This document shows positions 36,162-45,372 of a stretch of DNA of 64,000 nt, piece by piece (the first letter of the stretch is position 1; each line of letters opens with the position of its first letter). Location of the stretch: contig NZ_FNRO01000018.1 of NCBI RefSeq assembly GCF_900107745.1, positions 1 to 64,000 of the forward strand, read 5' to 3'. The notes under the pieces are model-generated. The model was not told the DNA's origin. It saw only the letters and a list, made by a program, of their open reading frames with translations, and made no database searches. The translations under genes and the position numbers were made by a program. Source of the stretch: Variovorax sp. YR216. Its GTDB lineage: Bacteria; Pseudomonadota; Gammaproteobacteria; Burkholderiales; Burkholderiaceae_C.

Positions 36162-37111
36162 GCGCCCCTCCTCTGCGCCAGCCTGCGCCGCGCCATGCGA
36201 TCGCCTGTCGCCAGGGCCGCGCTGGTCATGATGTCGAGATTGCCCGCGTAGGCCGGCAGGTAGTGCGCGGCGCCCTCGACCTCGAGAAACACCGTCACCT
36301 TCAGGCCCTGGACTTTCCCGAGGCCTTGAACGCTGACAAAGCGGTCGCCGTCGATGCGCTCGAACTGCGTCCGTTGCTTGAGGCGGTACCCCGGCACGTA
36401 GGCCGAGACCTCCTCGACAATGCGCACGACCGAAGCCTCGATGGCCTCCTGGTCTGCGTGCAGGTCTGCGAGGCAGTACACCGTGTCGCGCATGATCAGC
36501 GGCGGCTCGGCGGGGTTCAGAACGATGATCGCCTTGCCCCGCGCGGCGCCGCCGACCTCGACGATCGCCTTCGAGGTCGTCTCGGTGAACTCGTCGATGT
36601 TGGCGCGCGTGCCGGGCCCTGCCGATTTGCTCGCGATGGACGCGACGATCTCCGCGTAGTGCACTGGGGCCACGCGGGAGACCGCGCGCACGACGGGAAT
36701 CGTCGCCTGACCGCCGCAGGTCACCATGTTCACGTTGGGCGCATCGAGGTGGTCGTCGAGGTTCACCACCGGCACCACGTAGGGGCCGATGGCCGCTGGG
36801 GTGAGGTCGATCACCTGCTTGCCGTGTTGCTGCAGCAGCGCGTTGTGGTGCGCATGGGCGCCGGCGCTCGTGGCGTCGAAGACGAAGCCGATGTCCTCGA
36901 AGCAAGGCAGCTGGAGCAGCCCGTCGATGCCGTCCGACGTGACTGCGAGGCCAAGGCGTTGCGCGCGCGCAAGGCCGTCGGACTGCGGATCGATGCCCAC
37001 CATCGCATCCACCGAGAGGTGGGACGCGTGGCGGAGCGCCTTGATCATGAGATCGGTGCCGATGTTGCCGGAGCCGATGATGGCGGCGGATATCTTTTGC
37101 GCGTCGCTCAT
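36158..37111 (-). CDS. nbaJ: Acetaldehyde dehydrogenase (acylating)
   Basis: A 317-residue DmpF/MhpF-type enzyme converting acetaldehyde to acetyl-CoA. It has a Rossmann start (AAIIGSGNIGTDLMIKAL), the catalytic cysteine in NMVTCGGQATIP, and GPGTRANIDEFTETTSKAI. It is the partner subunit of the aldolase at 35133. It overlaps both neighbours by 4 bp. Confidence 0.96.
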   Translation of the reverse strand: MSDAQKISAAIIGSGNIGTDLMIKALRHASHLSVDAMVGIDPQSDGLARAQRLGLAVTSDGIDGLLQLPCFEDIGFVFDATSAGAHAHHNALLQQHGKQVIDLTPAAIGPYVVPVVNLDDHLDAPNVNMVTCGGQATIPVVRAVSRVAPVHYAEIVASIASKSAGPGTRANIDEFTETTSKAIVEVGGAARGKAIIVLNPAEPPLIMRDTVYCLADLHADQEAIEASVVRIVEEVSAYVPGYRLKQRTQFERIDGDRFVSVQGLGKVQGLKVTVFLEVEGAAHYLPAYAGNLDIMTSAALATGDRMARRRLAQRRGA

Positions 37112-37929
37112 TGGCCATCTCCCGCGTCGGCGCGCAGGCCGAACACCGCGCTGACCGAGCCCAGTCCCTCGATGTCGGCAGTGAACACGTCGTTGGGCTG
37201 CGCCACGACCATCGGCCCGAGCGCGCCGGTCATCAGCACGTCGCCGGCCTTGAGCGGCGTTCCGAGCCGCGCGAGCGTGTCGGCCAGCCAGACCGCCGCG
37301 TTCAGCGGATTGCCGAGGCAGGCAGCGCCCGCACCCACGGACACCTGGTCGCCGCGTCGCTCCATCGCCATGCCGCAGCCGGCCAGATCCAGGCGAGAAA
37401 GACATACCGGCCGGGTGCCAAGCACGAATAGGCCGGACGATGCGTTGTCCGCCACCGTGTCGGCCAGTCGGATGTCCCAGTTCGCGATGCGGCTGCCGAC
37501 CACTTCGATGGCGGGCAACGCGTAGGCGGTCGCCGAGATCACGTCGGCGACAGTGTGCTTTTCGTGCGGGAGGTCGCGCTCCAGGACGAGGGCGATCTCG
37601 GCCTCCACCTTGGGCTGCATCAGCCGCGCCCACGCGATCTCTTCACCGTCACCGACCGCCATGTCGGCGAAGAGCGCCCCGAAGTCGGGCGAATCCACGC
37701 CGAGCTGGCGCTGCACGGCGATCGATGTCAGGCCGATCTTGCGGCCCACCAACCTGCCACCTTCCGCAATGCGCCGCTGCGTGTTGACCTGCTGCACCGC
37801 GTAGGCCGCTGACAGCAGGTCGTCGCTCTCTGCGAACTGCCCGATCCGCTCGCGCACCGGGGGAATGGGCCGGCCGGATCGTTCGGCCTCCCGGAGTTCG
37901 TCGGCAATCAATGCCAAGCGCAGGTTCAT
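37108..37929 (-). CDS. nbaH: 2-oxopent-4-enoate hydratase
   Basis: A 273-residue MhpD-like hydratase (GRKIGLTSIAVQRQLGVDSPDFGALF, VEAEIALVLERDL, VADNASSGLFVLG, and ALGPMVVAQPNDVF). It adds water to 2-oxopent-4-enoate to give 4-hydroxy-2-oxovalerate for the aldolase. It is the second gene of the catabolic operon, 33 bp after the semialdehyde dehydrogenase. Confidence 0.88.
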   Translation of the reverse strand: MNLRLALIADELREAERSGRPIPPVRERIGQFAESDDLLSAAYAVQQVNTQRRIAEGGRLVGRKIGLTSIAVQRQLGVDSPDFGALFADMAVGDGEEIAWARLMQPKVEAEIALVLERDLPHEKHTVADVISATAYALPAIEVVGSRIANWDIRLADTVADNASSGLFVLGTRPVCLSRLDLAGCGMAMERRGDQVSVGAGAACLGNPLNAAVWLADTLARLGTPLKAGDVLMTGALGPMVVAQPNDVFTADIEGLGSVSAVFGLRADAGDGQ

Positions 37930-37962
37930 GTCGTTTCCTTGAAGAGTTGAATGCGATGGCGC

Positions 37963-39447
37963 TCAGACCTTGATGCAGACGTTGGTCGTCTCGGAATAGA
38001 AGTCGAGCGAATAGCGCCCCCCCTCGCGGCCGATGCCGGAGAGCTTGGTGCCGCCAAAGGGCGTGCGCAGGTCGCGCGAGAACCAGGTGTTGACCCAGAC
38101 GATGCCCACGCTGATCCGGGGCGTCACGCGATACGCGCGCGACAGATTGGTGGTCCAGACCGAGCTCGCCAACCCATAGGCGCTGTCGTTCACGCGGCGG
38201 ATCACCTCCTCTTCGCTGTCGAAGGGCGCGATATGGCATACGGGGCCGAAGACTTCCTCGGTCACGCAACGGGCCGTGTCGGGCAATCCGGTCCAGATCG
38301 TGGGCTGCACGAACGCGCCGTTGTCGCGCGCGTCGCCGAAGATGGGGACGCTGCCGCCGGCGACGACCGTGGCGCCTTCCTCCACGGCGAGCCGGAAGTA
38401 GGACAGCACCTTCTCGCGATGCTCGCGCGAGATCAGCGAGCCCATGAAAACCCCTGGTTCGTCGGGCCAGCCGATCTTCAGCGACTCCGTCCGTGCCTTC
38501 ATCGCCGCGACGAAGCGATCGAAGATGGGGCGTTCGACGTACACGCGCTCGGAGCAGAGACACACCTGCCCGGAATTGGTGAAGGACGAGCGCACGACGC
38601 CTTCCACCGCCGCGTCGAAATCGGCATCCGCAAACACGATCGCGGCGTTCTTGCCGCCGAGCTCGAAGGAGATTTCCTTCACGCCATCCGCGGCGGCCTT
38701 CATGATCGCGGCACCGGTGCGCGTCTCGCCGGTGAACGTCACCGCATCGATGTCCGGGTGACGCGTGAGTGCCTCGCCCGCCGAACCGGGACCGTAGCCG
38801 TGCACGACGTTGAACACGCCCGGCGGCACGCCGACCTCGTGAAAGACCTCGGCCAGCAGCGTGGCGGAAGAGGGTGTCTCTTCGGACGGCTTGCATACGA
38901 TCGTGTTGCCGCAGATGAGCGCGGGCGCTGCTTTCCACGTCAGGGACAGCAGCGGCAGGTTCCACGGAGAAATGCTCGCCACCACGCCGAGCGGTTTGCG
39001 CAGGGTGTGGTTCATGAGCTTCGAGCCGTCCGGCAGGAAAGTCTCGAAGAAGTCCCCGTGCGCGGTCTTACCCAGGTCGGCGAAGGTCCTGAAGTTCGCG
39101 ATGCCGCGATACACGTCGAGCGAGCGGGCCTGTTCGAGCGGCCTGCCCGTGTCGGCGATCTCGGCGGCGAGGAACTCGTCGAAGCGGCGCTCGATGCCGT
39201 CCGCGACCGCATGCAATACCTTCGCGCGCTCCTGCACGTTGGTGCGGCCCCATGCTCCTTCCAGCGCGCGGCGTGCGCTGCGCACCGCACGGTCGACCAG
39301 TGCGTCGTCGGCTTCGTGGACCGAGGCGAGAACGCGACCGTCCAGGGGGCTGATGTTGTCGAAAGTCTTGCCGCTCGCGATGAACTCCCCATCGACATAG
39401 TTGCGAAGGCCACTCAGAGTGGACGGAAGCGAGAAAGACGATGACAC
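37963..39447 (-). CDS. nbaE: 2-aminomuconate-6-semialdehyde dehydrogenase
   Basis: A 494-residue aldehyde dehydrogenase of the hydroxymuconic/aminomuconic semialdehyde type: ISPWNLPLLSLTWKAAPAL, FTGETRTG, general base Glu in FELGGKNAA and nucleophile Cys in NSGQVCLC. It oxidises 2-aminomuconate semialdehyde to 2-aminomuconate with NAD. It heads the eight-gene catabolic operon, 108 bp downstream of a LysR gene on the same strand. Substrate is inferred from the neighbours. Confidence 0.9.
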   Translation of the reverse strand: MSSSFSLPSTLSGLRNYVDGEFIASGKTFDNISPLDGRVLASVHEADDALVDRAVRSARRALEGAWGRTNVQERAKVLHAVADGIERRFDEFLAAEIADTGRPLEQARSLDVYRGIANFRTFADLGKTAHGDFFETFLPDGSKLMNHTLRKPLGVVASISPWNLPLLSLTWKAAPALICGNTIVCKPSEETPSSATLLAEVFHEVGVPPGVFNVVHGYGPGSAGEALTRHPDIDAVTFTGETRTGAAIMKAAADGVKEISFELGGKNAAIVFADADFDAAVEGVVRSSFTNSGQVCLCSERVYVERPIFDRFVAAMKARTESLKIGWPDEPGVFMGSLISREHREKVLSYFRLAVEEGATVVAGGSVPIFGDARDNGAFVQPTIWTGLPDTARCVTEEVFGPVCHIAPFDSEEEVIRRVNDSAYGLASSVWTTNLSRAYRVTPRISVGIVWVNTWFSRDLRTPFGGTKLSGIGREGGRYSLDFYSETTNVCIKV

Positions 39448-39555
39448 GGTGACAGACCCCAGCTTGTGATGCGGCGGGAGTCTAGAGATCCGACCTATTC
39501 TTGAATAATGAGAAGTTGGGCGTGACGTATAGCCAGTTGGAATACATCACGCGCA

Positions 39556-40536
39556 TCACTTCCGCCGCTGGCTGAGCGCCTCCGCGGCCTCTTCGATCGC
39601 CGCGATGAAGCGTCGGGTCGCAGGCGTCGCCTCGCGATCGGACCGAGTCGTGTAGCCCACGCCGCCGAAGGTCCCAAGCCCTTCCATCGGCAGCACTGCA
39701 AGCAGACCCGACTTCGCGAATCGCATCGCTGCCGACTGCGGCATCAGCGCGACCATCGGGCCCGAACGAAGCAACTCCAGGTTGGTGAGGATGGAGATCG
39801 ACTCCACGGGCTGGCGCGGCAGCGGCAGTTCCTGCTGCTCGAAGAAGTGCCTGACAGCGCCGTAAGCCACCGAGTCGGAGGTCGGCACGATCCATTCCTG
39901 CTCCTGCAGATCGGCCGCGTGGATCTTGCGTCGACGTGCCAGCGGATGCTGGACGCCAACAACGACGCGCAAAGCCTCGTCGTACAGCGACACGTGCGTG
40001 AGGCGGGCGCGGTCGTCCTCGCGCAAGCCCGCTGCCGACGCTTCGGGCAATGCGCCGACGACGACATCGAGCTCTCCGCGCGCGAGTGCCGGAAACAGCG
40101 CGGAGTTGGGACCCACGCGAACCGTGACTGCAATATCTGGCGCCGCCTGCCGCAGGCGCGTGATCGCCTGCGGAAGCAGGGTCGCGGATGCTGCGATCAG
40201 CGTTCCGACGATCACGTGTCCCGTGACACCGGTCTGCGAGGCATTGAGGTCTTCCGCCAGGTACCGGAGCTCTGCCAGCATGGACTTCGCGTGGCGCTCG
40301 AACAGGCTGCCGAAGTCGGTCAGCGTGACGCCGAACTTTCCCCTCACGAAAAGCGCGCCGCCGAGCTGGGCTTCGATCTCGTGAACGGCCTTGCTGACCG
40401 CCGGCTGCGTCATCGCGAGCTCACGCGAGGCGGCGAGGATCGAGCCGGCTTCGACGACCTTCTCGAAGATGAGCAACTGCTGGAAGCGAAGACGACGGCC
40501 GATGGACTGGCGCGAATGCCGTGTGGTGCGGGTCAA
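39556..40536 (-). CDS. LysR-family regulator of the catabolic cluster
   Basis: A 326-residue regulator (RLRFQQLLIFEKVVEAGSILAASRELAMTQPAVSKAVHEIE helix-turn-helix), recalling the PcaQ/GbpR group that controls aromatic catabolism. It sits between the minus-strand 3-hydroxyanthranilate operon and the plus-strand amidohydrolase cluster, so it can plausibly act on both. The 108-bp gap to the operon holds a TTCT-N10-AGAA dyad near 39502. The effector is unknown. Confidence 0.9.
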   Translation of the reverse strand: MTRTTRHSRQSIGRRLRFQQLLIFEKVVEAGSILAASRELAMTQPAVSKAVHEIEAQLGGALFVRGKFGVTLTDFGSLFERHAKSMLAELRYLAEDLNASQTGVTGHVIVGTLIAASATLLPQAITRLRQAAPDIAVTVRVGPNSALFPALARGELDVVVGALPEASAAGLREDDRARLTHVSLYDEALRVVVGVQHPLARRRKIHAADLQEQEWIVPTSDSVAYGAVRHFFEQQELPLPRQPVESISILTNLELLRSGPMVALMPQSAAMRFAKSGLLAVLPMEGLGTFGGVGYTTRSDREATPATRRFIAAIEEAAEALSQRRK

Positions 40537-40710
40537 CTGAACTCTCCCGAAGGCGCGGCCCTGCGCCGCCGGGGCGCGATTCTAGGAGTGGGTCCCTGAT
40601 CTGCTCGATGAGTTCGATTTATGGATCTATGAGATTAAATCGTTTGCTCAATGGGTCGCCGGCAGTTGAAATCGACGGAGCCCAAGTACCGACAACAAGG
40701 AGTTTTGAAG

Positions 40711-41334
40711 ATGCGATGCATTTCCCGCCGCCTGCTCGTCAGCTCGACGATCGCCTGTGCAGTCCTGTTTTCCGCCAGCGTTCCGGCGCTGGCCCAGACC
40801 AAGGCGCAATCGGCGCAGGCGGCTCAGGTGGAGGAGCTGCTGAGCAAGCAGGCCATCACCGAGCTGCTCTACAAGTACCCGCGCGCGCTCGATCGTCTGG
40901 ATCGCGAGCTGCTGCTGTCGATCGGGCACCCCGAAGCCAAGGTCGAGTTCGGCAAGACGCTGTTTCCGAATTGGACCGCCTATACCGACTGGATGATGAA
41001 GGCGCACGGCGAGATGGAAGGAAACAACCACCGGATCACCAACATCCTCATCGAAGTCAAGGGCGACACCGCCGTGAGCGAGTCGACCGGCACCGCCACG
41101 CTGCTGGTCAAGAAGGAGGGCCGCGACGACATGTACGAGGAGCGCTGGATGCACTCGCGCTATCTGGACAAATGGTCGCGCCGCAATGGCAAGTGGGGGC
41201 TCGACAGCCGCGTGACGGTGATGGACTACCGCCGCGTGCTCGATGTGCCGGCCTCGATCGTGAAGAGCGGCTATGTCATGGGCCCGCGCACCGGGCGCGA
41301 CGATCCGTCCTACAAGTTCTTCGGCGCTCACTGA
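40711..41334 (+). CDS. Exported SnoaL/NTF2-like protein
   Basis: A 207-residue protein. The ATG at 40711 follows AAGGAG and starts a signal peptide (RRLLVSSTIACAVLFSASVPALA, cleaved before Q). The mature part has the SnoaL-like cone fold (LLSKQAITELLYKYPRALDRLDRELLLSIGHPEAKVEFG, later KWSRRNGKWGLDSR). Family members include small dehydratases, isomerases and non-catalytic binding proteins. It is the first gene of the plus-strand cluster next to the catabolic LysR. Specific role unknown. Confidence 0.8.
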   Translation: MRCISRRLLVSSTIACAVLFSASVPALAQTKAQSAQAAQVEELLSKQAITELLYKYPRALDRLDRELLLSIGHPEAKVEFGKTLFPNWTAYTDWMMKAHGEMEGNNHRITNILIEVKGDTAVSESTGTATLLVKKEGRDDMYEERWMHSRYLDKWSRRNGKWGLDSRVTVMDYRRVLDVPASIVKSGYVMGPRTGRDDPSYKFFGAH

Positions 41335-41376
41335 GCCGGTGACGACCTTGATCTCGCGCAACTTCCCGGAGCAAGA

Positions 41377-42477
41377 ATGAACAGTGCAAGATGGCGTCCG
41401 AACTGCGGCCACCTGGGTTGCAACTCCCGTCGGGGATTCCTGCGGTCGCTCGCCGCCCTTGGCGCGACCGCGGCGGTGCCCGGCGCCGGGGCGCTCGCGC
41501 AGGCGGTGCAGTCCGCGCCGGTCGCGCCCGCGGTCAATATTCCACGCATCGACTTCCACCACCACTTCTTCTCGCCGGCGTGGGTGAAGCTCGTCGAGTC
41601 GAAGAACAACGTGAAGCCGGTGCTGGGCTTCGAGCAGTTCAAGACGTGGACCGTGGCGCAGGACATCGAGTCGATGGACCGCGGCAATGTCGAAAAGGCC
41701 TTCCTCTCGGTCACGCAGCCGGGCGTCTGGTTCGGCGACGTGGCCGAGACACGCAAGGCGGCGCGCGAGCTCAATGAATACGCCGCGCGACTCAAGTCGG
41801 ACTACAAGGGGCGCTTCGGCCATTTCGCGGTGCTGCCTTTGCCGGACGTGGACGGCACCTTGCGCGAGATCGAGTACGCCTTCGACACGCTTAAGGCCGA
41901 CGGTGTCGGCCTGCTGTCGAGCTACGACGACAAATGGCTGGGCGACAAGTCCTTCGCGCCCGTCTGGGAAGAGCTCAATCGCCGCAAGGCCATCGTCTAC
42001 ACGCATGCCACCGCGCCCAATTGCTGCTCGTGGGACTTCCAGCCGGGGATCCTGCCGACCTTCGTCGAGCTGGGCTCCGACCTGGCCCGCGCGATGGTGA
42101 GTGTGATCCAGAACGGCACCGCCAAGGCGACACCGGACGTGCGCTATATCTGGTCGCACGGCGGCGGTAGCATCTGGGCGCAGCGCTATCTCGTGGGCGA
42201 ATCCACGGAGAGCCTCGCGCGCAAGGCACCGGCGGACTCGCGGCTGCACCATTTCCGCCGCTTCTACTACGACACCGCAGCCGCAGCGGATGCGGTGCAC
42301 ATCGGCATCCTGAAGATGATCGTGCCGACTTCGCAGATCGTGTTCGGCTCCGACTATCCATGGGTGGAGCCGCAGCGTATCTCGGCCGGCCTGCAGACTT
42401 CGGGGTTGACGCCGGAAGAACTTCGCGCCGTCTATCGCGACAACGCGTTCCAGTTGATCCCACAGTTGCGCGGTTGA
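41377..42477 (+). CDS. Tat-exported amidohydrolase-family protein
   Basis: A 366-residue protein with a twin-arginine leader (NSRRGFLRSLAALGATAAVPGAGALAQA) and an ACMSD-like amidohydrolase fold: IDFHHHFFSPAW (metal-binding H-x-H), YTHATAPNCCSWDF, IWSHGGGSIWAQR and VFGSDYPWVEP. Decarboxylases and hydrolases share this fold, but a periplasmic one is uncommon. It lies 42 bp after the SnoaL-like gene and 28 bp before the TctC-type binding protein. Substrate unknown; an extracellular step feeding the aromatic pathway is possible. Confidence 0.82.
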   Translation: MNSARWRPNCGHLGCNSRRGFLRSLAALGATAAVPGAGALAQAVQSAPVAPAVNIPRIDFHHHFFSPAWVKLVESKNNVKPVLGFEQFKTWTVAQDIESMDRGNVEKAFLSVTQPGVWFGDVAETRKAARELNEYAARLKSDYKGRFGHFAVLPLPDVDGTLREIEYAFDTLKADGVGLLSSYDDKWLGDKSFAPVWEELNRRKAIVYTHATAPNCCSWDFQPGILPTFVELGSDLARAMVSVIQNGTAKATPDVRYIWSHGGGSIWAQRYLVGESTESLARKAPADSRLHHFRRFYYDTAAAADAVHIGILKMIVPTSQIVFGSDYPWVEPQRISAGLQTSGLTPEELRAVYRDNAFQLIPQLRG

Positions 42478-42505
42478 GCGTCTTTCCGTCTCTTTGGACT
42501 ATTCG

Positions 42506-43474
42506 ATGAAGTCATTCAAGTTTCTGGCGGCGTTGTTACTGTCGCTGCCGATATGTGTATTCGCGCAAGGCTTTCCCAGCCAGACCGTGAAGATCGTCGT
42601 CCCCTATGCGGCGGGCGGCGGGGTGGACGTGCTCGCGCGTGGGCTCGCGGACAAGCTCCAGAAGAAATGGGGCAAGGCGGTCATCGTCGACAACAAGGCG
42701 GGCGCCTCCACCATCATCGGCGCCTCCGCGGTGGCCAAAGCGCCTCCCGACGGGCACACGCTGCTGCTGACCAGCGAGGCGACGATCACCAGCAATCCCT
42801 TCCTGTTCCAGTCGCTGCCTTACGACCCGGTGCGCGGCCTCGCGCCGATCTCGCGGCTCGTGAGCCTTCCGCAGATGGTGATTGCGAATCCCTCGGTGCA
42901 CGCGAACACGATGGACGAACTGGTGGCGCTGGCCAAGTCGAAGCCGAACGGTCTAAGCTATGCCTCCTATGGTTCGGGCAGCCTGCCGCATCTGCTCTTC
43001 GAAGGTCTGAAGCATCACAGCGGCATCGAGCTCAATCATGTGCCCTACAAAGGCATCTCACCGGCGGTGCTCGCCGTGTTGTCGGGCGAGGTCGATCTGA
43101 CGCTGGCGGGCGTTCCGGGGGCGCAGGCGCACATCGCGACGGGCAAGCTCAAGCCGATCGCCGTGGGGCGTGCGGAGCGGCTTCCCAGCCTGCCGAACGT
43201 GCCCACGCTGCGCGAGGCGGGTTACGCCGACATCGATCCGCACGAATCGTGGTTCGGCCTCTTCGCCACCGGGGGCACTCCACCTGCCATCGTGCAGAAG
43301 ATCTACGCGGACGTCGCCGCGATCACTGCCGACCCGGCGTTTCGCCAGACTCAAGTGACGGACCGCGGGTTCGATCCCGTGTTCTCGACGCCCGAGGACT
43401 TCGCGAAGTTCATCCAGACGGACATGGCCCAGAAGGGCCGCCTGATCAAAATCTCCGGGGCGAAGGCGGAATGA
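42506..43474 (+). CDS. Tripartite tricarboxylate transporter binding protein (TctC/Bug)
   Basis: A 322-residue periplasmic binding protein: signal peptide (KSFKFLAALLLSLPICVFAQ), then FPSQTVKIVVPYAAGGGVDVLARGLADKLQKKWGKAVIVDNKAGAS, the classic Bug opening. Bug proteins are hugely amplified in Burkholderiales and usually lack adjacent TctAB, as here. The ligand is probably a carboxylate from this pathway. The start at 42506 fits the signal peptide; 42494 is the alternative. It overlaps the next gene by 4 bp. Confidence 0.93.
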   Translation: MKSFKFLAALLLSLPICVFAQGFPSQTVKIVVPYAAGGGVDVLARGLADKLQKKWGKAVIVDNKAGASTIIGASAVAKAPPDGHTLLLTSEATITSNPFLFQSLPYDPVRGLAPISRLVSLPQMVIANPSVHANTMDELVALAKSKPNGLSYASYGSGSLPHLLFEGLKHHSGIELNHVPYKGISPAVLAVLSGEVDLTLAGVPGAQAHIATGKLKPIAVGRAERLPSLPNVPTLREAGYADIDPHESWFGLFATGGTPPAIVQKIYADVAAITADPAFRQTQVTDRGFDPVFSTPEDFAKFIQTDMAQKGRLIKISGAKAE

Positions 43475-44805
43475 GGAGAGACAGCGAACTCATCATCCGC
43501 GGCGGCTACGTCCTCACCATGGATCCGGTGCTCGGCGACATGCCGTGCGCGGATGTGCTGGTGCGCGACGGCCAGATCGCCTGGATCGGCCCCGACATCG
43601 AGGCGAAGGGCGCGAGGGAGGTGGATGCGCGGGGCATGATCGTCATGCCGGGCTTCGTCGACACCCACTGGCATCTGTGGAACAGCTCGTTGCGTGCCCT
43701 CGTGCGTGGCGACGATGCGGTGCGGGGCTACTTCCCGGTCACGCTGGGCATCGGGCCACTCTTCACGCCCGAGGACAGCTACCGTTCGGTGCGACTGGGG
43801 CTCGCGGAGGGCATCGCCTCGGGCATCACGACGGTGAACAACTGGTCGCACAACACGCGCAGTGCGGCCCATGCGGATGCCGAGATCCGTGCGATGGACG
43901 ACATGGGCGTGCGCGGGAGGTTCTCGTACGGCTGGGGGCAGGAGAGCCCGCTCGATCGGCCGATGGACCTGGACGACCTCGCCCGCGTGCAGCGCAACGG
44001 CCTTCCCGAAAGCGGTCTGCTGACGCTCGGCGCGGCGGTGCGGACTCCGGTATCCAACCCGCGCGGCGTGGTGCCGATCGAAGTCGTGGCGGCAGAGATC
44101 GATGGCATCCGCCGGCTCGGGCTGCCCGTCACCATGCATGCGCGTCCTGGCGTGGTCTCGGTGCTCGACCAGCACGGCCTGCTCGGGCGCGACCTGCAGC
44201 TCGTGCATCCGCAGGGCATCTCTGCCGACGAATGCGTGCGGCTGGCCGAATCCGGCACTTCGATGACCTGCTCGCCCGTCATCGAAGTGCACTATGCGCA
44301 GGCGACGCGTGGCGAGATCCAGTTCCAGGAACTTCTCGATGCCAAGGTGCAGCAGAGCCTCTCGGTCGACAGCTCGGCCGCATCGGCGAATGCGGATTTC
44401 TTCAGTTGCATGCGCGCATTGCTCTGGTCGCACAAGCAGCGGTTCGGCGCGAACGTTGCGCTCTCGCCCAAGCGGCTGCTCGAGCTGGCCACCATCGACG
44501 GCGCACGCGACCTCGGCATCGCGGACCGCGTCGGGTCGCTCGTGACGGGCAAGCGCGCGGACATCATCCTCGTGCGCACTGGCGACCCGAACATGGCGCC
44601 GGTCGTCGACCCGGCCTATTCGCTGGTGTACTCGGCGCAGCCCGCGAACGTCGACACGGTGATGGTCGATGGGCGCATCCTGCGGCGACATGGCCGGTTC
44701 ATTGCCTGCGACCACGAGCAGATCGTCCATGAGGCGCGCGAATCCGTTCGCGGACTCGCCTCGCGCGCGCCGCAGCACCTTTGCACGGACGTGTGCTGCT
44801 GCTGA
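43471..44805 (+). CDS. Cytosolic amidohydrolase, TrzA/SsnA-like
   Basis: A 444-residue metal-dependent hydrolase of the chlorohydrolase/cytosine-deaminase group: IIRGGYVLTMDP, metal site VDTHWHLWNSS, then TMHARPG, LVHPQ and SVDSSAASAN, and the C-terminal LGSLVTGKRADIILV-type tail. It is probably an aminohydrolase acting on a nitrogen heterocycle or aromatic amine after uptake. The C-terminus ends with an unusual CTDVCCC. It overlaps the Bug gene by 4 bp. Confidence 0.85.
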   Translation: MRRDSELIIRGGYVLTMDPVLGDMPCADVLVRDGQIAWIGPDIEAKGAREVDARGMIVMPGFVDTHWHLWNSSLRALVRGDDAVRGYFPVTLGIGPLFTPEDSYRSVRLGLAEGIASGITTVNNWSHNTRSAAHADAEIRAMDDMGVRGRFSYGWGQESPLDRPMDLDDLARVQRNGLPESGLLTLGAAVRTPVSNPRGVVPIEVVAAEIDGIRRLGLPVTMHARPGVVSVLDQHGLLGRDLQLVHPQGISADECVRLAESGTSMTCSPVIEVHYAQATRGEIQFQELLDAKVQQSLSVDSSAASANADFFSCMRALLWSHKQRFGANVALSPKRLLELATIDGARDLGIADRVGSLVTGKRADIILVRTGDPNMAPVVDPAYSLVYSAQPANVDTVMVDGRILRRHGRFIACDHEQIVHEARESVRGLASRAPQHLCTDVCCC

Positions 44806-44883
44806 TGCAGCGGCGCCCGGCCTTTCCCAAGTTCTTCTCAAGCAACGCGGCGTGAACCGTCGCACCCCTACCGGAGATCATCA

Positions 44884-45372
44884 ATGAAGCTACTGGCATC
44901 TTTCGCCGCGAGCGCGGCCTTCCTGACGTTTGCCACGACTGCCCTCGCGGCGGACTACATGGAGCAGGGCGAGCGGATCAAGGGCCGCTCCTATTCCCCC
45001 GCCGTAGTCACCGAGGGTGGCAAGGTGGTCTGGCTGGCAGGCGAGACCACCACGACGGACCTCAACGGCAAGGACATCAAGGGCGACTTCGAAGCGCAGG
45101 CGCGAACGGTCTTCGCACTGATCGACCAGACGCTCAAGCGGGCCGGCGGCAGTCTGCAAGACGTCGTCACGATGACCGTCTTCATGACCGATGCGCGCAA
45201 CGGCGCGACCTTTTCGAAGGTGCGCAGCGAGATGTTCCCGAACAGGAATTTCCCTGCGAGCGCGCAGATCACTGTCTCGAACCTGGCCGTGCCGGGCATG
45301 CAGATCGAGATTCAGGCAACAGCCGTCATCGGAGACAAGTGCTCCCAAACGAGTCCCTGCATTCCGCACTGA
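44884..45372 (+). CDS. Exported RidA-family protein
   Basis: A 162-residue RidA/YjgF protein with a clear signal peptide (KLLASFAASAAFLTFATTALAA), so it works in the periplasm, unlike the cytoplasmic deaminase at 33908. The fold is seen in VVWLAGETTTTDLNG, RTVFALIDQTLKRAGGSLQDVVTMTVFMTDARN and NLAVPGMQIEIQATAVI, which lacks the usual catalytic-site Arg in its final strand. Enamine/imine deaminase activity is therefore uncertain. It is the last gene of the plus-strand cluster. Confidence 0.85.
   Translation: MKLLASFAASAAFLTFATTALAADYMEQGERIKGRSYSPAVVTEGGKVVWLAGETTTTDLNGKDIKGDFEAQARTVFALIDQTLKRAGGSLQDVVTMTVFMTDARNGATFSKVRSEMFPNRNFPASAQITVSNLAVPGMQIEIQATAVIGDKCSQTSPCIPH

Noticed and set aside
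37108..37929. Hydratase and decarboxylase paralogues as a tandem duplication
   Set aside because: The two proteins belong to different branches of the same family and occupy separate steps; both are expected in this pathway.
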